From: a virus
IMG/VR virus record: IMGVR_UViG_3300031999_000182
Coordinates: 1-24,832 of that record
Strand: one strand, 5' to 3'
DNA length: 24,832 nt
This document shows positions 1 through 6,649 of this stretch, one piece after another (the first letter of the stretch is position 1; each line of letters opens with the position of its first letter). A program made the position numbers and the translations under genes. The notes beneath the pieces are model-generated. The model was given only the letters and a program-made list of their open reading frames with translations, was not told the origin of the DNA and did no database searches.

Positions 1-36
1 TCGACCAACCGTGCCGATGTAGTTTTGCATCCTAAA

Positions 37-75
37 TGGGACTAATTCTGCGCAGATGGGACTAAGTGGGACACT
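37..75. repeat. candidate left terminus: three phased TGGGAC sites
   Basis: TGGGACTAA occurs at 37-45 and 57-65 and TGGGACACT at 67-75, all in the same orientation and spaced 20 and 10 bases, i.e. on one face of the helix. Mu-type elements begin with 5'-TG and carry several transposase-binding repeats just inside the end. The site lies beyond the last early gene, where a terminus would be expected. Bases 1-36 would then be flanking host DNA. This is inference, because the opposite end is not visible. Confidence 0.4.
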
Positions 76-153
76 TGGTGGGGCGGGAAAAAAGTCAAGT
101 CTTGATGATTTTGTTAGATAAAGTGAAAAATTTCAAAAATTCTCAGATTTTTA
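76..153. other. AT-rich non-coding stretch beyond the early operon
   Basis: No gene is apparent. It holds a short inverted repeat TCAAG-T-CTTGA at 95-105 and TGAAA-AA-TTTCA near 124-135. No convincing intrinsic terminator for the leftward operon is visible, although leftward transcription from the genes at 573 and beyond must stop here or run into the flank. Confidence 0.3.
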
Positions 154-573
154 TTAAAATTTGCCCATGCGACAGTGTTTATCCGGTGCTCTTACCATTG
201 CTATAATCGGACACTTGCATAATGAGCAGAACCAGCCTTTTCTTTTATCACATTGATTACAGATTGGAGTCCTCTTGTCTGCCAATTCCTTTTCTCTGCC
301 CAGTAAGAGATTGCCCCAGCCAGTTATTATATTTCGCCCTGTTTGCAATAGCCCTTTTGCCTTGCCACAACAGCCGCCCTGTTTGGCCTTTGCTCTTGTC
401 GGGTCGATGACTTTCTTATTCGGTTGGATTATCCTCTGCTCCTCCCTGCCGTCAATCCAGCAGCCAAATAGACAACACCACGTCTGCCTGCCGCTTATGT
501 GCTTGCAGGTTTTGCACTTGGTAATCTGCTCGGCGGTGAATTCAGGTTTTATAATTCTATCACAATAATTCAT
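154..573 (-). CDS. cysteine-rich zinc-binding phage protein
   Basis: A 139-residue protein of unknown function and the last gene of the leftward operon. It has two cysteine clusters. Near residues 20-38 are C-x2-C and a C-C-x3-C pattern. The C-terminal third has C-x2-C followed by W-F-C-x2-C-x-C and ends in a C-x-M-G-K-F motif. This ending recalls the small C..C/CxxCxC/C-P-x-G-K-W zinc-binding proteins (DUF6171-like) often found in phage tail regions; the family link is from memory and tentative. The start ATG directly follows the stop TAA of the upstream gene (TAAATG), so translation is probably coupled; no separate Shine-Dalgarno sequence is visible. Confidence 0.7.
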   Translation of the reverse strand: MNYCDRIIKPEFTAEQITKCKTCKHISGRQTWCCLFGCWIDGREEQRIIQPNKKVIDPTRAKAKQGGCCGKAKGLLQTGRNIITGWGNLLLGREKELADKRTPICNQCDKRKGWFCSLCKCPIIAMVRAPDKHCRMGKF

Positions 574-1533
574 TTATAAGCATTTCGGAATAATAAACCA
601 ATAAGTTGACCAATTTGCACCGGTTATAGGTTTATCATCATAGGTTGAAGTATGATTTAATTTGCACCCATAAAAATTATCATCGGTGCCTATAACTCTA
701 TCTCCTGCATCACTTGAGTAAGGACGATTAACCAACCATTCAGGTGGTATAAATTCTCCTTCTAACACTTGTGCAGTCCCATTTTGACAAACACCTGTTA
801 TTGCAGACTCGGAAAGATCGCGTCCGCATTCGATTATTTTATTATTGACAGGAGCGACGGTAATACAATTTGTCTTTACTATATTATTTTGACGGAATAA
901 CCACATAAAATTACCATTTTGATGAGGGTCGTAAAGACGTGCCCAAATCATAGTTTGATCTGGAACGGATGGAAATATCCAAACAGTCAATATAAGATCA
1001 AAATCATAAGAACTTATAAAAGAACTGCAAGCTGAACCATACCATACATTTTCTCTTAACCCTTGCGGAACTATGGCTTGATGAGAATAATGTCTCTCCC
1101 AAGTGCACGGATAACCACTACTTACTTGTTTTAATATATGCTTACCATTTAGTTGCAAATTCAAAAATTCCCAACTACAAAAATAATTGCCACTATAAAG
1201 ATAACAACCATTACAAAAAACCACATCAGTGAATTCAAGGGTTACGCATTTTGGTGTTTGTCCTGCTGAACATTTATTACAATCATAACCATATTCTTCA
1301 CAACAATCCGTTGGTATCTCTACCTGAAACTTACCCGTTGTCCAGTTCATACAGCCATAAAAAGTGTCGTTGCAATCCTCGTTATTGGTCGCACCAGAAA
1401 GCGTGAGGGCAATCTGACCGGCGTGGACCCCCTCAAATATAATGCAGGCGGATTGTTCAAGGCACGTCTCAAGGTTCTCGAAGGTTATCGTGCCGGCAGG
1501 AAAGGCAACACAACCATATATGGTTATGGACAT
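574..1533 (-). CDS. cysteine-rich adhesin/tail-associated protein
   Basis: A 319-residue protein not assigned to a named family. It is unusually rich in Cys, Tyr, Trp and Asn. A central segment has a CCEEYGYDC-x2-C-x4-P pattern followed by a hydrophobic strand, then C-x2-C-Y-L-Y-S-G-x-Y, the look of a small disulphide or metal-stabilised beta-domain, followed by a longer beta-rich region. A Y-G-C motif appears three times (N-terminus, around residue 60, and near the C-terminus). The start is the ATG immediately after the preceding stop codon (TAAATG). By position and composition I infer a virion surface or receptor-binding component; there is no signal peptide. Confidence 0.65.
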   Translation of the reverse strand: MSITIYGCVAFPAGTITFENLETCLEQSACIIFEGVHAGQIALTLSGATNNEDCNDTFYGCMNWTTGKFQVEIPTDCCEEYGYDCNKCSAGQTPKCVTLEFTDVVFCNGCYLYSGNYFCSWEFLNLQLNGKHILKQVSSGYPCTWERHYSHQAIVPQGLRENVWYGSACSSFISSYDFDLILTVWIFPSVPDQTMIWARLYDPHQNGNFMWLFRQNNIVKTNCITVAPVNNKIIECGRDLSESAITGVCQNGTAQVLEGEFIPPEWLVNRPYSSDAGDRVIGTDDNFYGCKLNHTSTYDDKPITGANWSTYWFIIPKCL

Positions 1534-1911
1534 TTATGCACACACACTGATTTTCTGGAAGCCCCAGAGACATCGCCATTTGTCATTATGTTTGAAAACT
1601 ACAATATCTTGGTCATTGGCAAGATGAGGCCAGGCACTATCAAGATTTCCCCCGCCGCAAATATCGCAATATACGGTCACGCCCGCCTCATTGCCAGATG
1701 TTATCTCTACATCATTGGAGTCAAGCAGGTTGCAGACGATAGTCGCAGCCGCCCCTGCCGCCGCCGTAGTTCTCGCCCTGCGAATGGGGCTGCCTGCGGA
1801 GGCACGAAGTGCTCTTGTTTTTTGGATAAGTTCGGGAGAAATCAGTCGTTCTTTATTGGCGGCGGTATTTGCTTCTTTGATTGATTCCAGAATTTTTGAA
1901 AGGTCACTCAT
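1534..1911 (-). CDS. hypothetical tail-fibre-cluster protein
   Basis: A 125-residue protein of unknown function. The first 45 residues are helical and charged, followed by an Ala-rich hinge near residues 48-56. The C-terminal half is a beta-rich domain with a C-D-I-C-G-G-G segment and a tail containing W-R-C-L-W-G-F. It starts with ATGA overlapping the stop of the gene above and ends directly against the start of the gene below, so it is part of one co-translated block. A small structural or accessory fibre protein is the best guess. Confidence 0.65.
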   Translation of the reverse strand: MSDLSKILESIKEANTAANKERLISPELIQKTRALRASAGSPIRRARTTAAAGAAATIVCNLLDSNDVEITSGNEAGVTVYCDICGGGNLDSAWPHLANDQDIVVFKHNDKWRCLWGFQKISVCA

Positions 1912-2759
1912 CCTTCTTCTACCATCGCTTCCAATCCTGTAATAACAGGTGGGCCAACAGCATCTGCAGTCGCAGATATTATGTTTGTATTCTGGGATTC
2001 TCCGAGTCCCTCGGCGTAACTACGGACCCCGAATTGACATTTTTGTCCATCCTCGAATTCAGAAGAGGTCCATGTAAATTCGCCATGGCCACCTACGAGA
2101 TAAGTAACTGTGTCGAGCAATGTCCATTCACCATCCTCAATCAAATATATTTTAAATCCGGTTGGAGGTATTTCCTGATCAGCAGCATTATATCGCCATC
2201 TTATTTTGAATTTCCCGCCGGCGATAGAAGTAATAGCTAAGTCCATCGGCGGATTAGGACATAGAGGGACCATATTTCCCTCTGCATCGATGACCACCTG
2301 GCAGAGGGGGCTATCTTTTGATTCTTTACCACATTTACTTACTTGCCGGCGGATATAATGCCAGATTGTGCCGGGAGGTAATACTTGATTTGGAATCGCG
2401 ATAGAATCCGCGTCTAATAGCATTTCTGCCTGGATATTCTCATAATCTACGTTTCCATCCTGGCCGCAATAAATATGGTGATGGGCGAGAGGGCCGTGCA
2501 TATCACCCCAACCGGTGTATCCGTATGCGGGTTCGTATTCATCGGATATTTTGTCTACGCTGGTCCATATGCCGGACAGGTAGACTCCCTTGGTCAATGA
2601 CACTATCCAGGCGGTTTCATCGGGCCAATACCATAGCCAGAACCCTTTGGTGGAGTTGTGATAGCACTTCTCTCCACCATAGGTGCCTTCCTCGACGAAA
2701 TTTCCTACAGAATCAGGGGAAAGTGTTAGTGTTCCGGTAAATTCGAGAATTTCCGCCAT
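1908..2759 (-). CDS. fibronectin type III-like virion surface protein
   Basis: A 283-residue protein in two parts. Residues about 22-75 have the G-x-Y-x-G-x3-Y-x5-G-x-W-L-W-Y-W pattern seen in small aromatic carbohydrate-facing beta-domains of phage fibres. Residues about 168-268 read as an FN3 domain: P-x-P-P-M-D-L, then K-I-R-W-R-Y, G-F-K-I-Y-L, and a closing F-G-V-R-S-Y-A-E-G strand before a C-terminal extension. There is no signal peptide, which favours a virion protein over a secreted host protein. It ends in an ATGA overlap with the next gene. It begins after an 88-base gap with a hairpin, the only sizeable gap in the leftmost gene block. Confidence 0.7.
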   Translation of the reverse strand: MAEILEFTGTLTLSPDSVGNFVEEGTYGGEKCYHNSTKGFWLWYWPDETAWIVSLTKGVYLSGIWTSVDKISDEYEPAYGYTGWGDMHGPLAHHHIYCGQDGNVDYENIQAEMLLDADSIAIPNQVLPPGTIWHYIRRQVSKCGKESKDSPLCQVVIDAEGNMVPLCPNPPMDLAITSIAGGKFKIRWRYNAADQEIPPTGFKIYLIEDGEWTLLDTVTYLVGGHGEFTWTSSEFEDGQKCQFGVRSYAEGLGESQNTNIISATADAVGPPVITGLEAMVEEG

Positions 2760-2773
2760 TTATGGGCTCGATT

Positions 2774-2809
2774 AAAGGGTTATTATGATTGTATTAATAA
2801 CCTTTTTTT
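2774..2809. terminator. AT-rich hairpin with T-tract (plus strand)
   Basis: GGTTATTA at 2778-2785 pairs with TAATAACC at 2795-2802, extendable by flanking A-T pairs, and is followed by seven Ts at 2803-2809. In the plus direction it has the form of an intrinsic terminator, yet no plus-strand gene lies upstream. On the minus strand it sits between the genes at 3660 and 2759 with only a short T-run, so it may act as an attenuator or a block to antisense transcription. Confidence 0.45.
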
Positions 2810-2847
2810 ATGGTAATAAAGGGCCTTAAATAACCTGATAAATATAA

Positions 2848-3660
2848 TTAAGCGTTGGCTAAAGTTCCGAATACATCTACCGTGCAGGTACAGGCGCTGC
2901 CGGCGGCAGTTGTAACATCAATGACAAAAATCTCTTCGGCGGCATATTCCACTATCGCCGGCGGCGTGGAATTAGGCACCGGCATTAACCTGGCTGCCTT
3001 GCCGGCGGCATTCAGATTCGATAGTGTTTGCGCAGCCAGAAAATCCGTCTTGGCTGTGCTCTTGCCGAAGGTTGCAACGGTATTACCGGCGGATGCAGAT
3101 AACTTGCGAAGTTTGACATGGTCAACCACAAATTTCTTGCCTGTCGGCCCAATATAAAGGTTCGTAGAAGCCACCGAGTTCAGATTGACGGAATCCACGC
3201 TTGACAACAGAAGAATCGGGTTTGAAAAATGTAAAAACGTCTGGCCCCGCAGGTCTCGGACCGCCGTGATTATTCCCTCGGAATCGACATCAATTTCTGC
3301 AAGTTTGATATGTTCGGTTGTAGGCCATCCGCTGCCATCTATCCCTGAGCCAATGGTATTATCGGATTTAAGCCAGATATAGGTTGTATCATTATCTGTC
3401 GGGTTAATTGAGCTGCCGGATGTGTAGGTCTTTACCTCTCCTTTATAATTATAATCTCCACCTGCTACATTGAAAGTGGTTGGTGTTGCGCAATAAACGG
3501 CTAATGCCCCGGGCCAGTCCAATCGGTTCAAGAATCCCCAAACGAACCGCTTAAATTCCGTTATCCAGGGAGAAGTGCCTGCTGGCACAACTTCCAATCC
3601 TCTATCTGCGAGAAAACTATCAATCTGGGTTTCTGTCGGATATCCGCGTTCCATTGTCAT
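2848..3660 (-). CDS. putative tail fibre/appendage protein
   Basis: A 270-residue protein in phage-fibre style: a short helical N-terminus with a W-x-x-E-F-K-R-F-V-W-G-F-L-N motif, then beta-rich, Thr/Ser/Gly-rich sequence with Y-I-W-L-K-S-D and E-I-D-V-D-S-E-G-I-I-T-A-V-R-D-L-R-G, typical of phage tail or neck appendage proteins. The last 120 residues form a separate hydrophobic beta domain. I chose the ATG at 3660 rather than the TTG at 3666 because AAAGGA lies eight bases upstream of it. It is the first of the five structural-looking genes at the end of the early strand. Confidence 0.7.
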   Translation of the reverse strand: MTMERGYPTETQIDSFLADRGLEVVPAGTSPWITEFKRFVWGFLNRLDWPGALAVYCATPTTFNVAGGDYNYKGEVKTYTSGSSINPTDNDTTYIWLKSDNTIGSGIDGSGWPTTEHIKLAEIDVDSEGIITAVRDLRGQTFLHFSNPILLLSSVDSVNLNSVASTNLYIGPTGKKFVVDHVKLRKLSASAGNTVATFGKSTAKTDFLAAQTLSNLNAAGKAARLMPVPNSTPPAIVEYAAEEIFVIDVTTAAGSACTCTVDVFGTLANA

Positions 3661-3675
3661 TATCAATTTCCTTTC

Positions 3676-3936
3676 TCATTCTCTTTTAAGCGGCAAAACA
3701 TTCAAGTCGCTTATCACGATTTGTAGGTTTAATCTCTTCGCCAGAACTACCAATTGGGCCAGAGTTGGCTGTGCATTCATATCGACCGGCCAGCCCGCCG
3801 GCAACTCGAAACCGAGACCCAATAGATTAAAATCGATTACATTATGAGATTCCGCTTGTTTCCACAATTGATCAGCCAATCGCATCCTTATCCCTGCATC
3901 TAATTCAAGGACCAGCATTTCGTTTGATTCGTTCAT
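3676..3936 (-). CDS. small hypothetical protein
   Basis: An 86-residue protein. The C-terminal part, P-T-L-A-Q-L-V-V-L-A-K-R-L-N-L-Q-I-V-I, resembles the last helix and strand of XRE-type antitoxin regulators, but a recognisable helix-turn-helix is not evident upstream, so a DNA-binding role is only a possibility. It starts in a TAATG overlap with the winged-helix gene above and is followed after nine bases by the fibre-like gene, which makes it the junction between the replication and structural parts of the operon. Confidence 0.6.
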   Translation of the reverse strand: MNESNEMLVLELDAGIRMRLADQLWKQAESHNVIDFNLLGLGFELPAGWPVDMNAQPTLAQLVVLAKRLNLQIVISDLNVLPLKRE

Positions 3937-4304
3937 TAGCCGATTCCTATTGTCATTTTCTGCCCGAAGAGGATTCCCTGACCGGCGGCATCGGCCAGCA
4001 TTCGTTTTCTTTTATATGTTTCTGCAAGGATTTTTTTTGCATCAATCTGCCTGCCTTCCAAATACTCACTCCACAAAGACAGATCCTCAGTCAGCCAGTA
4101 TCCTTCGCTTAAAGTCGCTACGATTCTCGCCCCTGCCTTGCGGAGCTGCTCGATAATCGCCCGCACGTGCCGACGCTGGGTCTCACGGCAGCCGGGCAGA
4201 TATAATCTCATTGCAAGCGTGGCGGCCGTCATCGGCATTTCGGCCTCTTTAAGAATCGTTAGGCACCTGGCCAGGTCTGAGCTTGTCACATTGACTTCAT
4301 TCAT
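3936..4304 (-). CDS. winged helix-turn-helix protein
   Basis: A 122-residue protein. Residues about 8-68 read as a winged helix: helix (D-L-A-R-C-L-T-I-L-K), a second helix (M-T-A-A-T-L-A-M-R-L), a recognition helix with R-E-T-Q-R-R-H-V-R-A-I-I-E-Q-L-R-K-A-G, then a wing (A-R-I-V-A-T-L-S-E-G-Y-W-L). The tail is charged and helical. It begins with an ATGA overlap with the Gam-like gene. In Mu the genes after Gam and GemA include the Mor activator; this protein has the right place for a middle or late transcription activator, but its sequence does not identify it as Mor. Confidence 0.65.
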   Translation of the reverse strand: MNEVNVTSSDLARCLTILKEAEMPMTAATLAMRLYLPGCRETQRRHVRAIIEQLRKAGARIVATLSEGYWLTEDLSLWSEYLEGRQIDAKKILAETYKRKRMLADAAGQGILFGQKMTIGIG

Positions 4305-4822
4305 TTCAAGTCCGCCGCCTCGACTTTATTTGGCTCGACGAAAAAGACGTCCTTTTCTTCCCGTCGGGCCGAGACCAAAGCTAATTCATCATCCGTGAGC
4401 TTCGCCATTGCCTCTTTATCTATGGATTCCTTTATGCGAACAACCTGCTTGATTTTCGATGGTGAGAATATTTCCTTGATAAGGGATAGCGTCTCTTTGC
4501 AGGTGGTGATAAAGGTGCTTTTTCGCCAGCCGAGAATGCCGAAATTTAACTTCCGGCTGCGTAATTTACCGAAGTCATCCGGATGGTTTGCAGCGAATGC
4601 CTCCATGCTTCGCGTATAAAGGTCTATTTTATCCTGAGCAATCTCTACTGCTAAAACAAGGTCCTTCTTTGCATCCTCGATTTTAGTCTTGGCTAATAAT
4701 TCCGCCTGTTGAATGCGGGTTTGTAATTGCCCTATTCGCAGGACCAACTCATCTACCTGCTGCCAATCTTTGATAATAATGAGAGGTATTTCTTTTGATT
4801 TAACTCGCCTGTTTTTGGCCAT
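4301..4822 (-). CDS. gam: Mu Gam-like double-strand DNA end-binding protein
   Basis: A 173-residue protein, close to the Mu Gam length. It shows the family layout: an N-terminal long coiled coil (V-D-E-L-V-L-R-I-G-Q-L-Q-T-R-I-Q-Q-A-E and onward to about residue 70), then L-R-S-R-K-L-N-F-G-I-L-G-W-R-K-S, a conserved Gam signature region, and a C-terminal helical segment. Mu Gam is a Ku-like protein that coats linear double-stranded ends and blocks host exonucleases, protecting transposition intermediates. A good ribosome binding site AAGGGAG lies eight bases before the ATG. It overlaps the end of the GemA-like gene by 23 bases. Confidence 0.88.
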   Translation of the reverse strand: MAKNRRVKSKEIPLIIIKDWQQVDELVLRIGQLQTRIQQAELLAKTKIEDAKKDLVLAVEIAQDKIDLYTRSMEAFAANHPDDFGKLRSRKLNFGILGWRKSTFITTCKETLSLIKEIFSPSKIKQVVRIKESIDKEAMAKLTDDELALVSARREEKDVFFVEPNKVEAADLK

Positions 4823-5318
4823 CCCTGGCTCCCTTAATTTTGGTTTTTAGATCCTGTAGATTACAACAAGATTTTCCTATCCTCCTTACTACCATCGCCT
4901 TCAATGCCTCAATGAGGTCGTAAGCTTGTTTAGCAGTTAATGCTGGTAAATATTGGATTTTATCGGCGGTCATTCTTCTTATAAACCCTTCAAGTTGAAT
5001 GTCATTCCAACCGATATCGCCGATAAGATGGCGGATCGCCTCCTGCTGGGCGAAACTTATCTCATCTGTTGTCCTGATGATTTTGTTCCTGAAAAAGTTT
5101 TCACCCTTGCCCGGCATCCGGAACCCTAAAGATTCGCATATCGCCAGTAGGTCATCGAGTTGGCGATTGGTCAGTTGTTTGCAGCTCGTCACCGGCCGTT
5201 TGTTGTATTGTTTATACTGGCCGAGCAACAAACGATACCTGCCGTCAAATCGTCTGCTGCGGATTCCTGCGGCCCTAACCGCCGTTTGAACGAGTTTTAC
5301 TTGATTATTATTGAGCAT
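4800..5318 (-). CDS. GemA-like regulatory protein (DUF1018)
   Basis: A 172-residue protein with the layout of the Mu gp16/GemA family: an N-terminal K-L-V-Q-T-A-V-R-A-A-G segment, a Y-R-x-L-L motif, then S-C-K-Q-L-T-N-R-Q-L-D-D-L-L-A-I-C-E-S-L-G-F, followed by a Q-Q-E-A-I-R-H-L-I-G-D-I-G-W-N helical segment and a second S/T-x-x-Q-A-x-x-L-I-x-A-L repeat near the end. In Mu, GemA modulates host gene expression and DNA topology. Its position between MuB and Gam supports the call. The start is an ATG inside the last codons of the upstream 54-residue gene. Confidence 0.85.
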   Translation of the reverse strand: MLNNNQVKLVQTAVRAAGIRSRRFDGRYRLLLGQYKQYNKRPVTSCKQLTNRQLDDLLAICESLGFRMPGKGENFFRNKIIRTTDEISFAQQEAIRHLIGDIGWNDIQLEGFIRRMTADKIQYLPALTAKQAYDLIEALKAMVVRRIGKSCCNLQDLKTKIKGARDGQKQAS

Positions 5319-5472
5319 TTAATTTTCTACTTTTAGCCAATTCTTTATCCCAGTGATTAACAGATTCTTCTAAACTATGAATCGGCTTATTACAATGAAC
5401 ACAAGCCTTATGTCTTAAAGAACTTAATATGACGACGAGATAACTTGATGGCCTTTTTAATCTGTGAATCAT
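5308..5472 (-). CDS. small CxxC protein
   Basis: A 54-residue protein if started at the ATG at 5472. It has a basic, hydrophobic N-terminus (H-R-L-K-R-P-S-S-Y-L-V-V-I-L) and an H-K-A-C-V-H-C motif followed by S-L-E-E-S-V-N-H-W that could hold one zinc. The frame stays open upstream to 5538, but that part is exactly the dispersed CTCTGTG repeat, so I treat 5473-5521 as intergenic. It overlaps the GemA start by 11 bases. Function unknown. Confidence 0.5.
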   Translation of the reverse strand: MIHRLKRPSSYLVVILSSLRHKACVHCNKPIHSLEESVNHWDKELAKSRKLNAQ

Positions 5473-5489
5473 TATTCTATCTTCTTTTT

Positions 5490-5519
5490 CTCTGTATTCT
5501 CTGTGCTCTCTGTGGCTAA
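5490..5519. repeat. nonamer repeat CTCTGTGNN x3
   Basis: Three units (CTCTGTATT, CTCTGTGCT, CTCTGTGGC) followed by TAA, with the same layout as at 15435 and 16895. On the minus strand it fills the space between the MuB stop and the next start codon. Confidence 0.85.
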
Positions 5520-5521
5520 TC

Positions 5522-6649
5522 CTATCCTGCCTTTGCAACTGCCTGCTCGCCTTCCTCGGTTTCTTCTTTCGTTGCCAGCGGCAACCGGACCTTCACCGGC
5601 AGGTCAAGCTCTTCTATTATTTTTAATATTCCTTGTGAATCGATAATTCCTTCTCGAATAATTTTGGATGAGATATGCATGGCTGCTATTATATGGCCGC
5701 AAGTCCGCAATCTGCCGCTGCGTCCGGTCTTACAGATTTTCTGTAAGGTCTTCACCCCATCGCCTGTAAGTTTTAGACCGCCATATTCATAGAGTTGGCG
5801 GAGGTCATCGGCCGTATAAAGCCCACCGTCTTTGGTCGATGCCTTGGCGTCGAGGTCCAGCACCGCCATAAGCCGGGATGTGAACTGGTCCAGGGATTCG
5901 TAACCCCTACGTGTATTATCCTGCATAACAGTATCCAAAAGATGCCGGTTGCCGGCAAGGACTAACGGGCATCGTGATTTAACCACTATTATCTGGCGGA
6001 GCTGGTTGAGTTGTTTGACGGTCAAACTCGATGCTTCATCTAACATGATTACGATATGGCGGTTCTGCAGGTTGTCAATAAGCCGTCGCGTTACGCTGGC
6101 AAGTGACCCCGATGAATCGATACCTAATTTATGAGCAATCTCGGCGAATAGCATTGTCGAAGTCATTGCATCATCAAATTCTACAAAGACAGTATTCTTG
6201 TTTGCCTCGGAAAATTGCCTCAGGCAGTAGCTTTTCCCGTGCCCGCCGTCCCCTACGATAATGCCTATTTTGCCCTCTTCGTTCTTATCGCTGAATGATT
6301 CCGTTTGGGTTATAAGTGTGCGGATTTTTATCGCAACGGAAGTTTCAACGTATGAGTTTTTCTTGACCCGCGTCTCGTGTCGGGATACTGAATTTATCAG
6401 GTTCACGACCTTGTTCACGAGGTCGGTAAGATTGCCTTTATATTTACCGGCGAGAAACTGGCTGATTTGTGCGGGGCTTACCCCGATCGCCTCGGCCGCC
6501 TTCGTCTGGCTCCAGTTACGCTCTGTCAGAAAGGCCTGCAGACTCTCTGCTATTTTTTTCGCCTTCTGTTGGTTCAGGTCCATCGGAATCCTTTCTGTTA
6601 TTATCTGGCTGTCCTTTTCCATCTCCTGCTGGATATTATTTTCATTCAT
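5522..6649 (-). CDS. MuB-like AAA+ ATPase, target selector
   Basis: A 375-residue protein. Residues about 28-85 hold a helix-turn-helix (Q-T-K-A-A-E-A-I-G-V-S-P-A-Q-I-S-Q-F-L) as in MuB. The AAA+ core follows, with Walker A G-D-G-G-H-G-K-S at 133-140 and Walker B H-I-V-I-M-L-D-E-A at 198-206, then an L-A-G-N-R sensor-1 strand near 231-235. The C-terminal helical bundle extends to about 350. MuB forms ATP-dependent filaments on target DNA, stimulates the transposase and provides target immunity. The start codon overlaps the transposase stop (ATGAATGA), so production of the two is coupled. MuB of Mu is 312 residues; this one has longer N- and C-termini. Confidence 0.92.
   Translation of the reverse strand: MNENNIQQEMEKDSQIITERIPMDLNQQKAKKIAESLQAFLTERNWSQTKAAEAIGVSPAQISQFLAGKYKGNLTDLVNKVVNLINSVSRHETRVKKNSYVETSVAIKIRTLITQTESFSDKNEEGKIGIIVGDGGHGKSYCLRQFSEANKNTVFVEFDDAMTSTMLFAEIAHKLGIDSSGSLASVTRRLIDNLQNRHIVIMLDEASSLTVKQLNQLRQIIVVKSRCPLVLAGNRHLLDTVMQDNTRRGYESLDQFTSRLMAVLDLDAKASTKDGGLYTADDLRQLYEYGGLKLTGDGVKTLQKICKTGRSGRLRTCGHIIAAMHISSKIIREGIIDSQGILKIIEELDLPVKVRLPLATKEETEEGEQAVAKAG

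Noticed and set aside
1423-1884. Plus-strand frame of 153 codons
   Set aside because: Antisense to two tightly packed minus-strand genes and with no ribosome binding site or recognisable domain.
5473-5538. Upstream extension of the small CxxC protein
   Set aside because: The extra residues are encoded by the dispersed CTCTGTG repeat and overlap the MuB-like stop; ATG at 5472 is more plausible.
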